In this document: in pieces, positions 9,111-17,287 of the stretch
Numbering within the stretch: position 1 is the stretch's first letter
How the letters are laid out: every line of letters starts with the position of its first letter
Assembly: GCA_016342585.1 (NCBI GenBank)
Contig: JAEINK010000005.1
Location: 1 to 64,000, forward strand
DNA length: 64,000 nt
DNA from: Spirochaetales bacterium
GTDB lineage: Bacteria > Spirochaetota > Spirochaetia > UBA9216
Reading direction: 5' to 3'
Notes under the pieces: model-generated
Seen by the model: only the letters and a program-made list of their open reading frames with translations
What the model was told of the DNA's origin: nothing
Databases searched by the model: none
Position numbers and translations under genes: made by a program

Positions 9111-9132
9111 ATTAATGTAGTACAACATTAAT
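9111..9132. promoter_or_regulatory. 8-6-8 palindrome between divergent hydrolase and thpR genes
   Basis: ATTAATGT (9111-9118) and ACATTAAT (9125-9132) form a perfect inverted repeat with a six-base spacer in a short divergent intergenic region. This is the form of a dimeric repressor site and could act on either gene. The TipAS-type MerR gene 1.2 kb away is a candidate regulator, but MerR sites usually look different. Confidence 0.45.
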
Positions 9133-9146
9133 CCAGGAGTTAGCTT

Positions 9147-9689
9147 ATGAGACTATTTTATGCGGCTATTTTTACGGAAAAACAGTTAAATACCCTGAAG
9201 GAGATCCAGGCGAGACTCCATCCCCTGGTATTAAAAGGGCGATTTATAGAGATGGAATACTTTCATATAACCCTTAATTTCCTGGGAGAAATTCCGGTAG
9301 AAAAGATCCGCGAGTATGGCCGGGAACTTGACAGGGCCGCCAAAAACTTAAAACCTGAAAACCTTAACTTCACCTCCTTCGGGACCTTCCGGAAAAAGGG
9401 TGAACATCTTATCTATCTGAAAGCAGATTCACATGACAGCCGGGAATGGGGGCTCCAGACTGTAACCCGTAAATTAAAAGAATCGATTGGAGAGGGTGAT
9501 CTGAGACCCATAGTACCCCACATAACAATGGTGCGAAGAGGAATCCTGACAGCTGGGAATCTGCAAAAGCTAAAGGAGATAAGACTCGAAACGCCTCCGA
9601 TAGCTATAGGCAGCCTGGCTCTGCTGGAAAGTGTCAGAATCAGAGGTAAACTCATCTATATTCCTGTTCATGAAGTGAGGTTAGGATAA
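9147..9689 (+). CDS. thpR: RNA 2',3'-cyclic phosphodiesterase (2H superfamily)
   Basis: 180 residues, the usual length of ThpR. Two HxT motifs define the 2H phosphoesterase active site: FHITLNFLG near residue 41 and PHITMVRRG near residue 127. The family opens 2',3'-cyclic phosphates on RNA ends; in the older literature it is called 2'-5' RNA ligase. AGGAG sits eight bases before the ATG. It is convergent with the next gene with no spacing. Its physiological RNA target is not known from sequence. Confidence 0.88.
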   Translation: MRLFYAAIFTEKQLNTLKEIQARLHPLVLKGRFIEMEYFHITLNFLGEIPVEKIREYGRELDRAAKNLKPENLNFTSFGTFRKKGEHLIYLKADSHDSREWGLQTVTRKLKESIGEGDLRPIVPHITMVRRGILTAGNLQKLKEIRLETPPIAIGSLALLESVRIRGKLIYIPVHEVRLG

Positions 9690-10559
9690 TTAATTTTTCA
9701 CACTTTTGAAAAGGAGAAAAGCAAAAAAGAGGTTAATAAGTGTCGGTATCGGGAAGATAAACAACTCGGCAATACTAATCACAACACCGGCCCTGTACTG
9801 AAAAATCCCCATTAAAGAAACAGCCGTAAACATGGTTATCCCCTTAACAACAATCACCGCCCCGAGGCCATACCCCAGGTTCTTTTTCTGCAGTAAAGCC
9901 ATTCCGGAAATTACTGCAGCCGGCACAATGAGAGCAAGATCCATGGCCTGGATTACCAGGGTTGTATAGATCTCGAGGCCAAAGGGAGGCGTATTACCAT
10001 CCATAGACGGAATTATCCTCCCCAACCATAAAAAGAGGAGCATGACTCCAGTTAAAATGAAAAAGATACCAAGAGATTTTCTTGGAAAGGATTCAGGAAA
10101 GTGGGCGCTTATATCACCCTTAAATAGCTGAACAAATGAAATTATAAAACCGTAAAGTGAAACAGCAAAAAGAATCACATAGAGAAGGAATAGCCGGTTA
10201 TATGAAACAAGAAAACAGTAGGATATATAGGTATACAGAAAATACCCGAGAGTCCCGGTTAGAAGCAGAAGCCCTCTAAAGCTGCCCCGGCGAAACAGGA
10301 GAAGACCTGTCAGTAACAGCGGAATCCCCAGAACAATTGTAACCCAATCCTGAGCCTTGGCCTGCACAGCATAGGAAACAGTCTCATGGGAATACAATCC
10401 TTCACCATAATATTCAAAAACCTCTCCCCGAAAAGAGGTAACTGACCGTTCACTTTCCGGGATCTTCATATTGCCCGGGATAATACCGAGAATCGATGTA
10501 AACAAAGAAAGGATAAGAATAATAACCGAAAGAATTGTGAGAGTATGAACTTGTTTCAT
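9690..10559 (-). CDS. Polytopic membrane protein of unknown function
   Basis: 289 residues with seven or eight hydrophobic segments. The loop after the first segment (about residues 28-70), rich in acidic residues and aromatics, is probably extracytoplasmic. I do not recognise a family and see no catalytic motif or charged transport signature. AGAGG five bases before ATG 10559 supports the start. It is transcribed alone, convergent with thpR and divergent from azlC. Confidence 0.6.
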   Translation of the reverse strand: MKQVHTLTILSVIILILSLFTSILGIIPGNMKIPESERSVTSFRGEVFEYYGEGLYSHETVSYAVQAKAQDWVTIVLGIPLLLTGLLLFRRGSFRGLLLLTGTLGYFLYTYISYCFLVSYNRLFLLYVILFAVSLYGFIISFVQLFKGDISAHFPESFPRKSLGIFFILTGVMLLFLWLGRIIPSMDGNTPPFGLEIYTTLVIQAMDLALIVPAAVISGMALLQKKNLGYGLGAVIVVKGITMFTAVSLMGIFQYRAGVVISIAELFIFPIPTLINLFFAFLLFKSVKN

Positions 10560-10693
10560 GACAGCCTCTTATTTGTTATATATTTTTGTATACAATGCCT
10601 ACCTTAATTTTTCAAGAGCTAACAATTCTGTTCTGTAGAGAAATAATGAAGTATATTGATCGACTTTACCCCTCCCGTTTTATCGTTTAATAT

Positions 10694-11455
10694 ATGCCCA
10701 TGATGAAGAGTGGTTCAACTTTTTTACCCGCAATGAAGGCCTCAGCACCCGTATTTTTCGGATACGTTTCGATTGGATTTGCCTATGGTTTTCTCCTGGT
10801 AAAATCGGGACTGGCCTGGTACTGGGCGCCCATCATGAGTATTGTGATATTTGCCGGTGCTGCCCAGTTTATGGCCATAAGCCTCCTTGCCCAGAATAAA
10901 AGCTTTATAGAGATGGGGATAGCCATATTTCTCCTGAATGCCAGGCATATGGTTTATGGATTTTCACTTCTGGATAGATTCTCAAATTTCAAAAGATTTA
11001 AGAAATACCTGATCTTCGGATTAACTGATGAAACCTACGCCCTTCTTACAACAGTCTCACCACCGGAAGGCGCTGATCCTGAGGAATTTGACTTCTGGGT
11101 AACCATTTTAAATCAGTCCTACTGGACGGCAGGGGGATTGCTGGGAGCCTTGCTGGGTTCGTTCATTTCATGGAATGCACCCGGTCTGGAATTCGCCCTT
11201 ACAGCCCTCTTCACAGTATTATTAATTGAACAGATTATGAGTTTGAAACGACCGGGTCCTTTTATTATTGCGGCGGTTGTTATGGTTCTAATTTATGCGG
11301 CAGGATTTAAGGAGCAGTCCCTTGCCCCCGGTATAATGATTAGTTCTGCCGGATGCTTCTTTTTAAGAAAGAGCCCCTCAAAAGAAAAAGAAACCCTGCC
11401 CCGGACTGATAAAATAGAGTGTGATAATTCGGAAAAGGAATCAGCCGATGTTTGA
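10694..11455 (+). CDS. azlC: Branched-chain amino acid exporter, large subunit (AzlC)
   Basis: 253 residues, hydrophobic, matching AzlC/YgaZ: PVFFGYVSIGFAYGFLL near the N-terminus, then FAGAAQFMAISLLA and LLNARHMVYGFSLLDRF, all hallmark stretches. With its small partner it forms an inner-membrane exporter of branched-chain amino acids or analogues. The C-terminus adds a hydrophilic tail of about 30 residues rich in Lys and Glu. Three ATGs lie close together (10694, 10700, 10703); without a clear ribosome site the choice is uncertain. It overlaps azlD by 8 bp. Confidence 0.9.
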   Translation: MPMMKSGSTFLPAMKASAPVFFGYVSIGFAYGFLLVKSGLAWYWAPIMSIVIFAGAAQFMAISLLAQNKSFIEMGIAIFLLNARHMVYGFSLLDRFSNFKRFKKYLIFGLTDETYALLTTVSPPEGADPEEFDFWVTILNQSYWTAGGLLGALLGSFISWNAPGLEFALTALFTVLLIEQIMSLKRPGPFIIAAVVMVLIYAAGFKEQSLAPGIMISSAGCFFLRKSPSKEKETLPRTDKIECDNSEKESADV

Positions 11456-11783
11456 ATCCCTTCCTTTGCTTAGAATAATCATAGCAGTAATTATTATGGC
11501 CTTAGCCACCCAGCTGACCCGTGCCTTTCCCTTTCTGCTTTTCTCCGGAAAAGAGCCGCCACTATGGCTGCTGAAAGGAGCACGACTCATCCCCGGTGCG
11601 GTAATGACAATCCTCGTAATATCGAGCCTGCCGATAAATAATCAAATAACCTCCCCCGGAACCTGGATTCCCTGGGCGGGAGTAGCCGCTACTGCCGGAC
11701 TCCACCTTACATTCAGACATCCTCTAATCAGTATATTCGGCGGAACGGGAATATATATGGCTCTGCTTCATTTTTTTGGGTGA
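11448..11783 (+). CDS. azlD: Branched-chain amino acid exporter, small subunit (AzlD)
   Basis: 111 residues with four hydrophobic segments, the AzlD/YgaH size. It has the early conserved TQLTRAFPFLLF stretch and a proline/glycine-rich LIPGAVMTILVI segment. The start at 11448 (MFESLP) has AAAAGGAA upstream and overlaps the azlC stop by 8 bp, which is normal for this pair and indicates translational coupling. It is needed together with AzlC for export. Confidence 0.88.
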   Translation: MFESLPLLRIIIAVIIMALATQLTRAFPFLLFSGKEPPLWLLKGARLIPGAVMTILVISSLPINNQITSPGTWIPWAGVAATAGLHLTFRHPLISIFGGTGIYMALLHFFG

Positions 11784-12194
11784 AGATATCACCTCCTGAT
11801 TCTCCTCCCAACCAGACAGATTATCAGATCACAACTATAAATCCTTGCTTTCTGATTAATTCAGGTTCTATAATGATTATATGATAAAAAGGAGAAAATG
11901 GAGGTCCTGCCATAGGGATATACTATGGGCCGTTTTTACATAAGATTAGGTGTTCAAGTCATAAATACTACCGGCGGAAATGTTGAGATCGGGTACTGTT
12001 TCCAGCTTTAAGAGTAGATCTATTTACACATACTTTTTATTAAATCGGACAACCATATGAACTATGGTATCTGTATTTTCCGATTACATCTCGATCGGTT
12101 TCGCCTACTGAACAATCCAAAAATTTAATTGCTTTAAAATTTACATATTTTGAAGTATGCTCATATTCACTAACCCATACGGCAGGAGTATAAA
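11784..12194. other. 411-bp intergenic stretch with regulator remnant
   Basis: The longest gene-free stretch of the window. Its right half contains the decayed 3' end of an XRE-cupin gene (12024-12080, listed separately) and then AT-rich sequence before the transporter gene, whose AGGAG is at 12184-12188. A weak inverted repeat CCATAG/CTATGG occurs near 11910. I see no intact small gene and no convincing terminator for azlD. Confidence 0.5.
12024..12080 (-). pseudogene. Remnant of a second XRE-cupin regulator gene (3' end only)
   Basis: Read on the minus strand, these 19 codons give ENTDTIVHMVVRFNKKYV and a stop. This matches the C-terminus of the intact XRE-cupin regulator at 14342 (DKDAIVHMVVKFNKKYL, stop). 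Identity also holds at DNA level, with runs of 15 and 14 identical bases. The codon just upstream of the matching part is a TAA, so the rest is lost or scrambled. It lies on the far side of the transporter/PIG-L pair, in the same orientation as the intact gene. Confidence 0.7.
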
Positions 12195-13526
12195 ATGAAA
12201 AATATATCAAAATTTGAATACGGAGTTTATGCGTCAGGTATAGCCGGACAGAATATTCTATATAATTTTATGTCCATGTACATAATGTTCTTCTTTACAG
12301 ATCTCCTCGGGATTGCCAGTAAAACGGCGACAATGATTGTAGTTGCAGCCAGCTTGTGGGATGCAGTGAATGATCCTGCGATGGGTTTAATTGCCGATAA
12401 AACCAGGACAAAGTTCGGAAAGTTCAGGCCCTACTTATTCGGCGGTTCAGTTCTAATTTTGATCACCACCACTTTATGCTATTCCAATTTTAATGTGGCT
12501 CCCAAAATCGCAATCGCGATAGCCGCGGCCACATACATTCTATGGGGAATGAGTTTTACAGTCAGTGATATCCCTATTTGGGCTCTCTCATCTGTAGCAT
12601 CCGATGAACCTAATGAAAGAAATAAAATGATAGCCGTCGGTAAAATCGGCGCCACAATTGGTGTCGTTATATGTGTTCTGCTCTCTGTAAAATTATTAGG
12701 TTTATTCGGTGGCGAACGGAATATTGATGCCTATTTTTACGCCGCCATGATTGTCGGTTTTATAGCAGCCCTGGGAATTTTTCTTACAGGTGTTTTTGTT
12801 AAAGAGAGGATTGAACCAGCAAAACAGAGGGTATCCATCCGTGAAAATATCAGGACTGTGACCAAAAACAAATCACTCATGTTTCTTGTCATCAGCCTAT
12901 TTATGCTTAATCTTATAAACAGCATAAGACAGGTTTCCCAAATGTATTTTACAGTTTATACATGGGGAAGCGCAGACTATGTTACAAGCATCGGCATATC
13001 GTTGATTATTGGGATGCTCATTGGAATTTCCATGACTCCTAAACTGATTGAAAAGTTCGAGAAAAAGCATATTCTGTTTGCTGCCTGCCTTTCAGGTGCT
13101 GCTGTAAGCCTTATTCCCTATTTTGCCCTCAGTAATGTACTGCTGGGTTTAATTTCTCTCGGATTGAGCTTTACAACAATAGGTGTGATGATAATTACCA
13201 GCACCTCTATGCTGATTGATGCTATTGACTACTCCGAGTGGAAACTGGGCTTCAGGGGGGAAGGTATTGTCTTTTCCTTAAATACCTTTGTGACAAAGCT
13301 TGGTGCCGCATTTGCAAGGCTTGTACTCGGATTCGGACTTATCGCCATAAACTATACCGAGAATCAACCTATAACCGACTCCACAATTGCCTGCTTCAGC
13401 GCTCTGATTTACCTGGTTCCCGCCATTTTCTGTATTCTTACAATTATTCCATTGATGTTCTATAAGATCGATAATAAAACCATTGGACAGATTGAAAATG
13501 AACTCAGGCAGCGAAGGGTTCATTAA
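12195..13526 (+). CDS. GPH-family sugar:cation symporter (MFS_2, MelB-like)
   Basis: 443 residues with about twelve membrane helices. The opening (SKFEYGVYASGIAGQNILYNFMSMYIMFFFTD) and the DAVNDPAMGLIADKTRTKFGKFRPYL loop are typical of the glycoside-pentoside-hexuronide symporters. In that family the two Asp of the DxxxDP motif bind Na+ or H+. It should import a glycoside with a cation. It precedes a PIG-L deacetylase by one base between stop and start, so an amino-sugar conjugate or other N-acetylated glycoside is a reasonable substrate guess. AGGAG is seven bases before ATG. Confidence 0.85.
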   Translation: MKNISKFEYGVYASGIAGQNILYNFMSMYIMFFFTDLLGIASKTATMIVVAASLWDAVNDPAMGLIADKTRTKFGKFRPYLFGGSVLILITTTLCYSNFNVAPKIAIAIAAATYILWGMSFTVSDIPIWALSSVASDEPNERNKMIAVGKIGATIGVVICVLLSVKLLGLFGGERNIDAYFYAAMIVGFIAALGIFLTGVFVKERIEPAKQRVSIRENIRTVTKNKSLMFLVISLFMLNLINSIRQVSQMYFTVYTWGSADYVTSIGISLIIGMLIGISMTPKLIEKFEKKHILFAACLSGAAVSLIPYFALSNVLLGLISLGLSFTTIGVMIITSTSMLIDAIDYSEWKLGFRGEGIVFSLNTFVTKLGAAFARLVLGFGLIAINYTENQPITDSTIACFSALIYLVPAIFCILTIIPLMFYKIDNKTIGQIENELRQRRVH

Positions 13527-13527
13527 G

Positions 13528-14280
13528 ATGGATTTAATTTTAAAGGCAATGCTTAAACCGCCTAAATTGAAAAATATTAAATGTGCAATCTGCATTCAAC
13601 CTCATCCGGATGATAATGAGGTGGGCATGGGCGGTGTTATCGCGAAGTTAACCAATGAGGGCTGTATTGTACATTATTTAACTGTAACTGACGGTTCCCT
13701 GGGTCTAACAGATGCATCAATGACACATGAGCAATTGGCGGTTGTCAGGAAAAAAGAGACTGAAGATTCAGGGACCCTGCTGGGTGTCGAACACTTTCAT
13801 CACTTAAATTATCAGGACGGGACTCTCCATGATATCAATAAACTATCCGGTGAAATTGGAGAGATTATCAGAAACGTTAAACCCGACTTCATTTTCTGCC
13901 CGGATCCATGGCTGAACTATGAAGCACATCAGGATCATATTGTTACGGGAAAAGCCGCGGCTCAAAGTTTTATATCCACAAGCCTGATAAAATATCCGCG
14001 GGGTACAAAAACCGGGCCCCATCAGGTTAAAGGTATTGGTTTTTACTACACAAGCAGGCCCAATACCATTGTTGATATCACTGATACCTTTAATTTAAAA
14101 TTTAAGGCCATGGGAGTTCATAAATCTCAGTTTGATCAAAAGACACTTGGATTATTCAAGTTATACTTTAAACAGAAGGCGAAAAAAGCTGCCGCTGATA
14201 AAAAATTCAAACTTGGCTGTGAGCTTAAAATTTTGGGAGAGAATCATCTCCACTGCTTTACTGATGCAGAGTTTATTTGA
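13528..14280 (+). CDS. PIG-L / LmbE-family N-deacetylase
   Basis: 250 residues. The zinc-binding motif HPDDNEVGMGG near the N-terminus and a second His motif (EAHQDHIVTG) identify a PIG-L-type deacetylase, which removes an acetyl group from N-acetylglucosamine-containing substrates or related conjugates. The open frame continues upstream to 13483, inside the transporter gene. ATG 13528 is chosen because GAAGGG lies about nine bases upstream, while the earlier codons have no ribosome site. It probably acts on what the co-transcribed GPH symporter imports, a catabolic rather than a GPI/mycothiol role. It ends at a strong bidirectional terminator. Confidence 0.85.
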   Translation: MDLILKAMLKPPKLKNIKCAICIQPHPDDNEVGMGGVIAKLTNEGCIVHYLTVTDGSLGLTDASMTHEQLAVVRKKETEDSGTLLGVEHFHHLNYQDGTLHDINKLSGEIGEIIRNVKPDFIFCPDPWLNYEAHQDHIVTGKAAAQSFISTSLIKYPRGTKTGPHQVKGIGFYYTSRPNTIVDITDTFNLKFKAMGVHKSQFDQKTLGLFKLYFKQKAKKAAADKKFKLGCELKILGENHLHCFTDAEFI

Positions 14281-14322
14281 AAAATCAGATCGAAATAACC
14301 TGGCACTGTTTTATCGATATGA

Positions 14323-14361
14323 TTAATAAAAAGTATCTATCTTACAGATACTTTTTATTAA
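14323..14361. terminator. Bidirectional terminator made partly from coding sequence
   Basis: A perfect 16-bp inverted repeat, TTAATAAAAAGTATCT (14323-14338) with its complement at 14346-14361, around a 7-base loop. It serves the convergent PIG-L and XRE-cupin genes. The right arm is the last five codons of the XRE gene and the loop contains its stop codon. Confidence 0.75.
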
Positions 14362-14929
14362 ACTTAACAACCATATGAACAATAGCATCCTTATCACCTA
14401 AATTCCTGATGGAATGTTTAAGATCAGAATGGTATCGGATAAAATCTTCCGTGCCCAGGACCGTTGAATTATCTCCCGCAGTTACTTCGATATCACCCTC
14501 TATAACCGTAAGGAACTCCTCAGTATCGTGAATATGAGGTTCGGATTCCAGGACCCCGCTGGGGTTAATCGTAAGCCAGTACATCTCCAGTTCCTCAACC
14601 ATGGATATTGGAGAAAGTACACGAATATGAACATGGTCAGCATCGGTATCTATACTGATAACCTGCTGCTTTCTATTGACGGCAAATTTTCGATGTGAAC
14701 TGCCGCTATCCTTCAGAACCTCCTGAATTTCAACACCCAAACCCTGAGCAATCTTCCAGACCGTGGCTACGGTAGGGTTTACCTTCTCCGATTCAATCTG
14801 GGAGAGCATGGCTCTGGAAACACCACTTCGCTCAGAAAGGACATTTAAAGTAAAACTCAATTTCTTTCTGATAGCCAGAATGTTCCGTCCGACCATGGGA
14901 GGTTTATTATCCTTTAACTCGTCATTCAT
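14342..14929 (-). CDS. XRE-family regulator with C-terminal cupin domain
   Basis: 195 residues: an N-terminal helix-turn-helix (about 15-70; LSERSGVSRAMLSQIESEKVNPTVATVWKIAQGLG) and a C-terminal cupin barrel (about 105-195; HIHDTEEFLTVIEGDIEV) that would bind a small ligand. Such proteins often control amino-acid or polyamine catabolism. The GGAG at 14937-14934 sets the start at ATG 14929; the frame runs on to a TTG. It is divergent from the threonine-degradation genes and a 22-bp palindrome lies between them, so control of tdh-kbl and of itself is likely. A decayed paralogue lies at 12024. Confidence 0.87.
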   Translation of the reverse strand: MNDELKDNKPPMVGRNILAIRKKLSFTLNVLSERSGVSRAMLSQIESEKVNPTVATVWKIAQGLGVEIQEVLKDSGSSHRKFAVNRKQQVISIDTDADHVHIRVLSPISMVEELEMYWLTINPSGVLESEPHIHDTEEFLTVIEGDIEVTAGDNSTVLGTEDFIRYHSDLKHSIRNLGDKDAIVHMVVKFNKKYL

Positions 14930-14942
14930 TATAATCTCCAAT

Positions 14943-14978
14943 TGACATCGAAAGTTTATTATATTAAACTTTATTATA
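14943..14978. promoter_or_regulatory. Operator/promoter region between XRE-cupin gene and tdh
   Basis: AAAGTTTA (14951-14958) and TAAACTTT (14965-14972) form a perfect 8-6-8 palindrome. On the minus strand a TATAAT (14978-14973) immediately precedes it, so the regulator's start site would lie inside the palindrome. On the plus strand a TTGACA (14943-14948) abuts it, so the site would also block tdh transcription. The layout fits an autoregulated repressor of threonine breakdown. Confidence 0.6.
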
Positions 14979-15029
14979 GTATATTTTACTTGTAATCTTT
15001 AAATTTGTCAACAAAGGGGAGTTTCTTTG

Positions 15030-15992
15030 ATGAAAAGGATCCTGATAACAGGAGCACTGGGACAACTCGGATCGGAGATTGCCCTGGCTCTGAGAAACAA
15101 ATACGGCAGTGATAATGTAATTCTCACCGATATCAGAACCGATGTTAATAAGGACCTGATCAAAGCAGGCCCCTTTGAGATACTGGACTGCCGGGACGGT
15201 AAAGCTCTACACGGGATTGTTGAAAAATCCAAGGTAGATACGATCTACCACCTGGCAGCACTGCTCTCGGCAACCTCGGAAGCCAATCCGGCTCTGGCCT
15301 GGGATATAAATATGAACGGGCTTTTCAATGTTCTGGAGATTTCACGACAGTCAGGATGCGCCGTATTTACCCCCTCCTCCATCGGAGCCTTCGGTCCAAC
15401 TACACCGGCAAATTTCACACCCCAGGATACCCTCCAGCGACCGACTTCAATGTACGGGGTTACCAAGGTTGCAGGAGAACTCCTCTGTGATTACTATTAT
15501 CATAAATACGAGGTCGATACCCGGGGAGTCCGTTTTCCGGGGATTATCTCCAATGTAACTCCTCCCGGAGGAGGAACAACGGACTGGGCCGTTGATATCT
15601 ACTATGAAGCTATAAAGAATGAGAAATATACCTGTTTCCTGAAAGGTGACACCTGCCTTGATATGATGTATATGCCCGATGCGGTTCAGGCGGCGGTTAA
15701 ACTGATGGAAGCTCCGGCGGAAAAGCTGCGTCACAGAAATGCTTTCAATGTAACCGCAATGAGTTTTTCACCGGAGGATGCGGCAGCCTATATCAGAAAG
15801 TATATTCCGAATTTCAAGCTATCCTACGATGTTGATCCGGTTAGACAGGGTATTGCAAACTCATGGCCCAACAGTCTTGAGGATTATGCGGCCAGGGTAG
15901 AGTGGGGATGGGAGCCGAAGTTCGATCTCGAGAAGATGACAATCGATATGCTTTCGGTTCTGTCAAAGAGGTTTGGAAAACCGGTCTTTTAG
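15030..15992 (+). CDS. tdh: L-threonine 3-dehydrogenase, SDR/epimerase type
   Basis: 320 residues with the extended short-chain dehydrogenase fold. It has the NAD-binding ITGALGQLG at the N-terminus, a Ser in TPSSIGAFGP and the YGVTK catalytic pair. It resembles the GalE-like threonine dehydrogenases of animals and some bacteria, not the zinc alcohol-dehydrogenase type. It oxidises L-threonine to 2-amino-3-ketobutyrate with NAD+. The next gene, 18 bp downstream, is the CoA ligase that uses this product, which secures the call. AGGGGAG supports ATG 15030 over the TTG just upstream. Confidence 0.9.
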   Translation: MKRILITGALGQLGSEIALALRNKYGSDNVILTDIRTDVNKDLIKAGPFEILDCRDGKALHGIVEKSKVDTIYHLAALLSATSEANPALAWDINMNGLFNVLEISRQSGCAVFTPSSIGAFGPTTPANFTPQDTLQRPTSMYGVTKVAGELLCDYYYHKYEVDTRGVRFPGIISNVTPPGGGTTDWAVDIYYEAIKNEKYTCFLKGDTCLDMMYMPDAVQAAVKLMEAPAEKLRHRNAFNVTAMSFSPEDAAAYIRKYIPNFKLSYDVDPVRQGIANSWPNSLEDYAARVEWGWEPKFDLEKMTIDMLSVLSKRFGKPVF

Positions 15993-16010
15993 ATCTATAA
16001 GGGAGAAACC

Positions 16011-17198
16011 ATGTTTGGAAAAATAAAGGAAGACTTAAGAAAAACTCTATCAGATCTTACGGAAAAGGGATTGTACAAGGAAGAGAGAATTATAGCCGGT
16101 CCCCAGGGAGGAGAAATTTCCCTGAAAGATGGATCAAAAGTATTGAACTTCTGCTCCAACAACTATCTTGGCCTTGCTAACCACCGGGAGATAATCAAAG
16201 CCTCCGAAAAAGCCATGAAAGAGTACGGCTACGGCCTGTCCTCAGTCCGGTTTATCTGTGGAACCCAGGAGATCCATAAAAAGCTTGAGAACAAGATTTC
16301 CGACTTCCTTGGAACAGAAGACACAATCCTCTATGCCGCCTGCTTTGACGCCAACGGGGGCGTATTCGAACCCCTCCTGGGAGAAGAGGATGCAATTATA
16401 TCGGACAGGCTGAACCATGCCTCGATAATCGACGGTGTCCGGCTCTGTAAAGCCCGAAGGTTCGTCTATGATCATTCCAATATGGTAAGCCTTGAGGAAC
16501 AGTTGCAAAAAGCAGCCGAAAACCGGTACAGGTTAATATGCACCGACGGCGTATTCTCCATGGATGGTGATATCGCCCTGGTAGATAAAATCTGCGATCT
16601 TGCGGATAAGTATGATGCTCTGGTTATGGTCGACGACTCGCATGGAAGCGGATATATAGGAGAAACAGGTCGTGGAACTCACGAATACAGGGATGCTATG
16701 GGAAGGGTCGATATTATAACAACCACCTTTGGAAAGGCTCTTGGAGGGGCAAATGGCGGATGCACATCCGGAAGGAAGGAGATAATAGAGATGCTCCGGC
16801 AGCGATCCCGGCCATACCTCTTCTCCAACACCCTGGCCCCGGGGATTGCCGGAGCGGCTATCCGAGCCATCGAACTTTTATCTGAAGAAAAAGAGAGGAT
16901 CACCCGGGTTAAGGATAACGGAAAATACTTCAGAACAGAGATTAAGAAGCTTGGATTTGATGTTATCGAAGGTGAGACAGCCATAGTTCCTGTAATGCTC
17001 TATGATGAAAAGACAGCCGTAAAAATGGCAGCAGAACTCCTGAATGAAGGAATCTACGTCATTGGTTTTGCCTATCCGGTCGTTCCTATGGGAAAGGCAA
17101 GAATCAGGGTTCAGTTATCGGCGGCCCATTCAAAGGAAAATATAGAAAAGGCAATTTCCGCCTTTAAAAAGGTCGGGAAAACGATGGGAGTTATATAG
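16011..17198 (+). CDS. kbl: Glycine C-acetyltransferase (2-amino-3-ketobutyrate CoA ligase)
   Basis: 395 residues, PLP-dependent alpha-oxoamine synthase family. NFCSNNYLGLANH near residue 45, DDSHGSGYIGETGRG near 208 and the PLP lysine in TTFGKALGGANGG match Kbl closely. It cleaves 2-amino-3-ketobutyrate with CoA to glycine and acetyl-CoA, completing threonine fermentation begun by the upstream dehydrogenase. GGGAG lies before the ATG. The operon ends at a stem-loop at 17212. Confidence 0.93.
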   Translation: MFGKIKEDLRKTLSDLTEKGLYKEERIIAGPQGGEISLKDGSKVLNFCSNNYLGLANHREIIKASEKAMKEYGYGLSSVRFICGTQEIHKKLENKISDFLGTEDTILYAACFDANGGVFEPLLGEEDAIISDRLNHASIIDGVRLCKARRFVYDHSNMVSLEEQLQKAAENRYRLICTDGVFSMDGDIALVDKICDLADKYDALVMVDDSHGSGYIGETGRGTHEYRDAMGRVDIITTTFGKALGGANGGCTSGRKEIIEMLRQRSRPYLFSNTLAPGIAGAAIRAIELLSEEKERITRVKDNGKYFRTEIKKLGFDVIEGETAIVPVMLYDEKTAVKMAAELLNEGIYVIGFAYPVVPMGKARIRVQLSAAHSKENIEKAISAFKKVGKTMGVI

Positions 17199-17211
17199 GT
17201 TTTAATGAAAA

Positions 17212-17250
17212 AAGGGATCTGCACCAAAAATGCTGATCCCTTCTCTATTT
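17212..17250. terminator. Bidirectional rho-independent terminator between kbl and asd
   Basis: AAGGGATCTGC (17212-17222) pairs with GCTGATCCCTT (17232-17242) with one internal mismatch and a nine-base loop. A run of A precedes it and T-rich sequence follows, so it can stop both converging transcripts. Confidence 0.75.
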
Positions 17251-17287
17251 ATAAAGGCATTACAATTCTGCCCTTTAGATTGATATC

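Noticed and set aside
9147-9689. tRNA ligase-type 2'-5' RNA ligase
   Set aside because: This old name is used for the same 2H proteins; the HxT motifs and length fit the cyclic phosphodiesterase.
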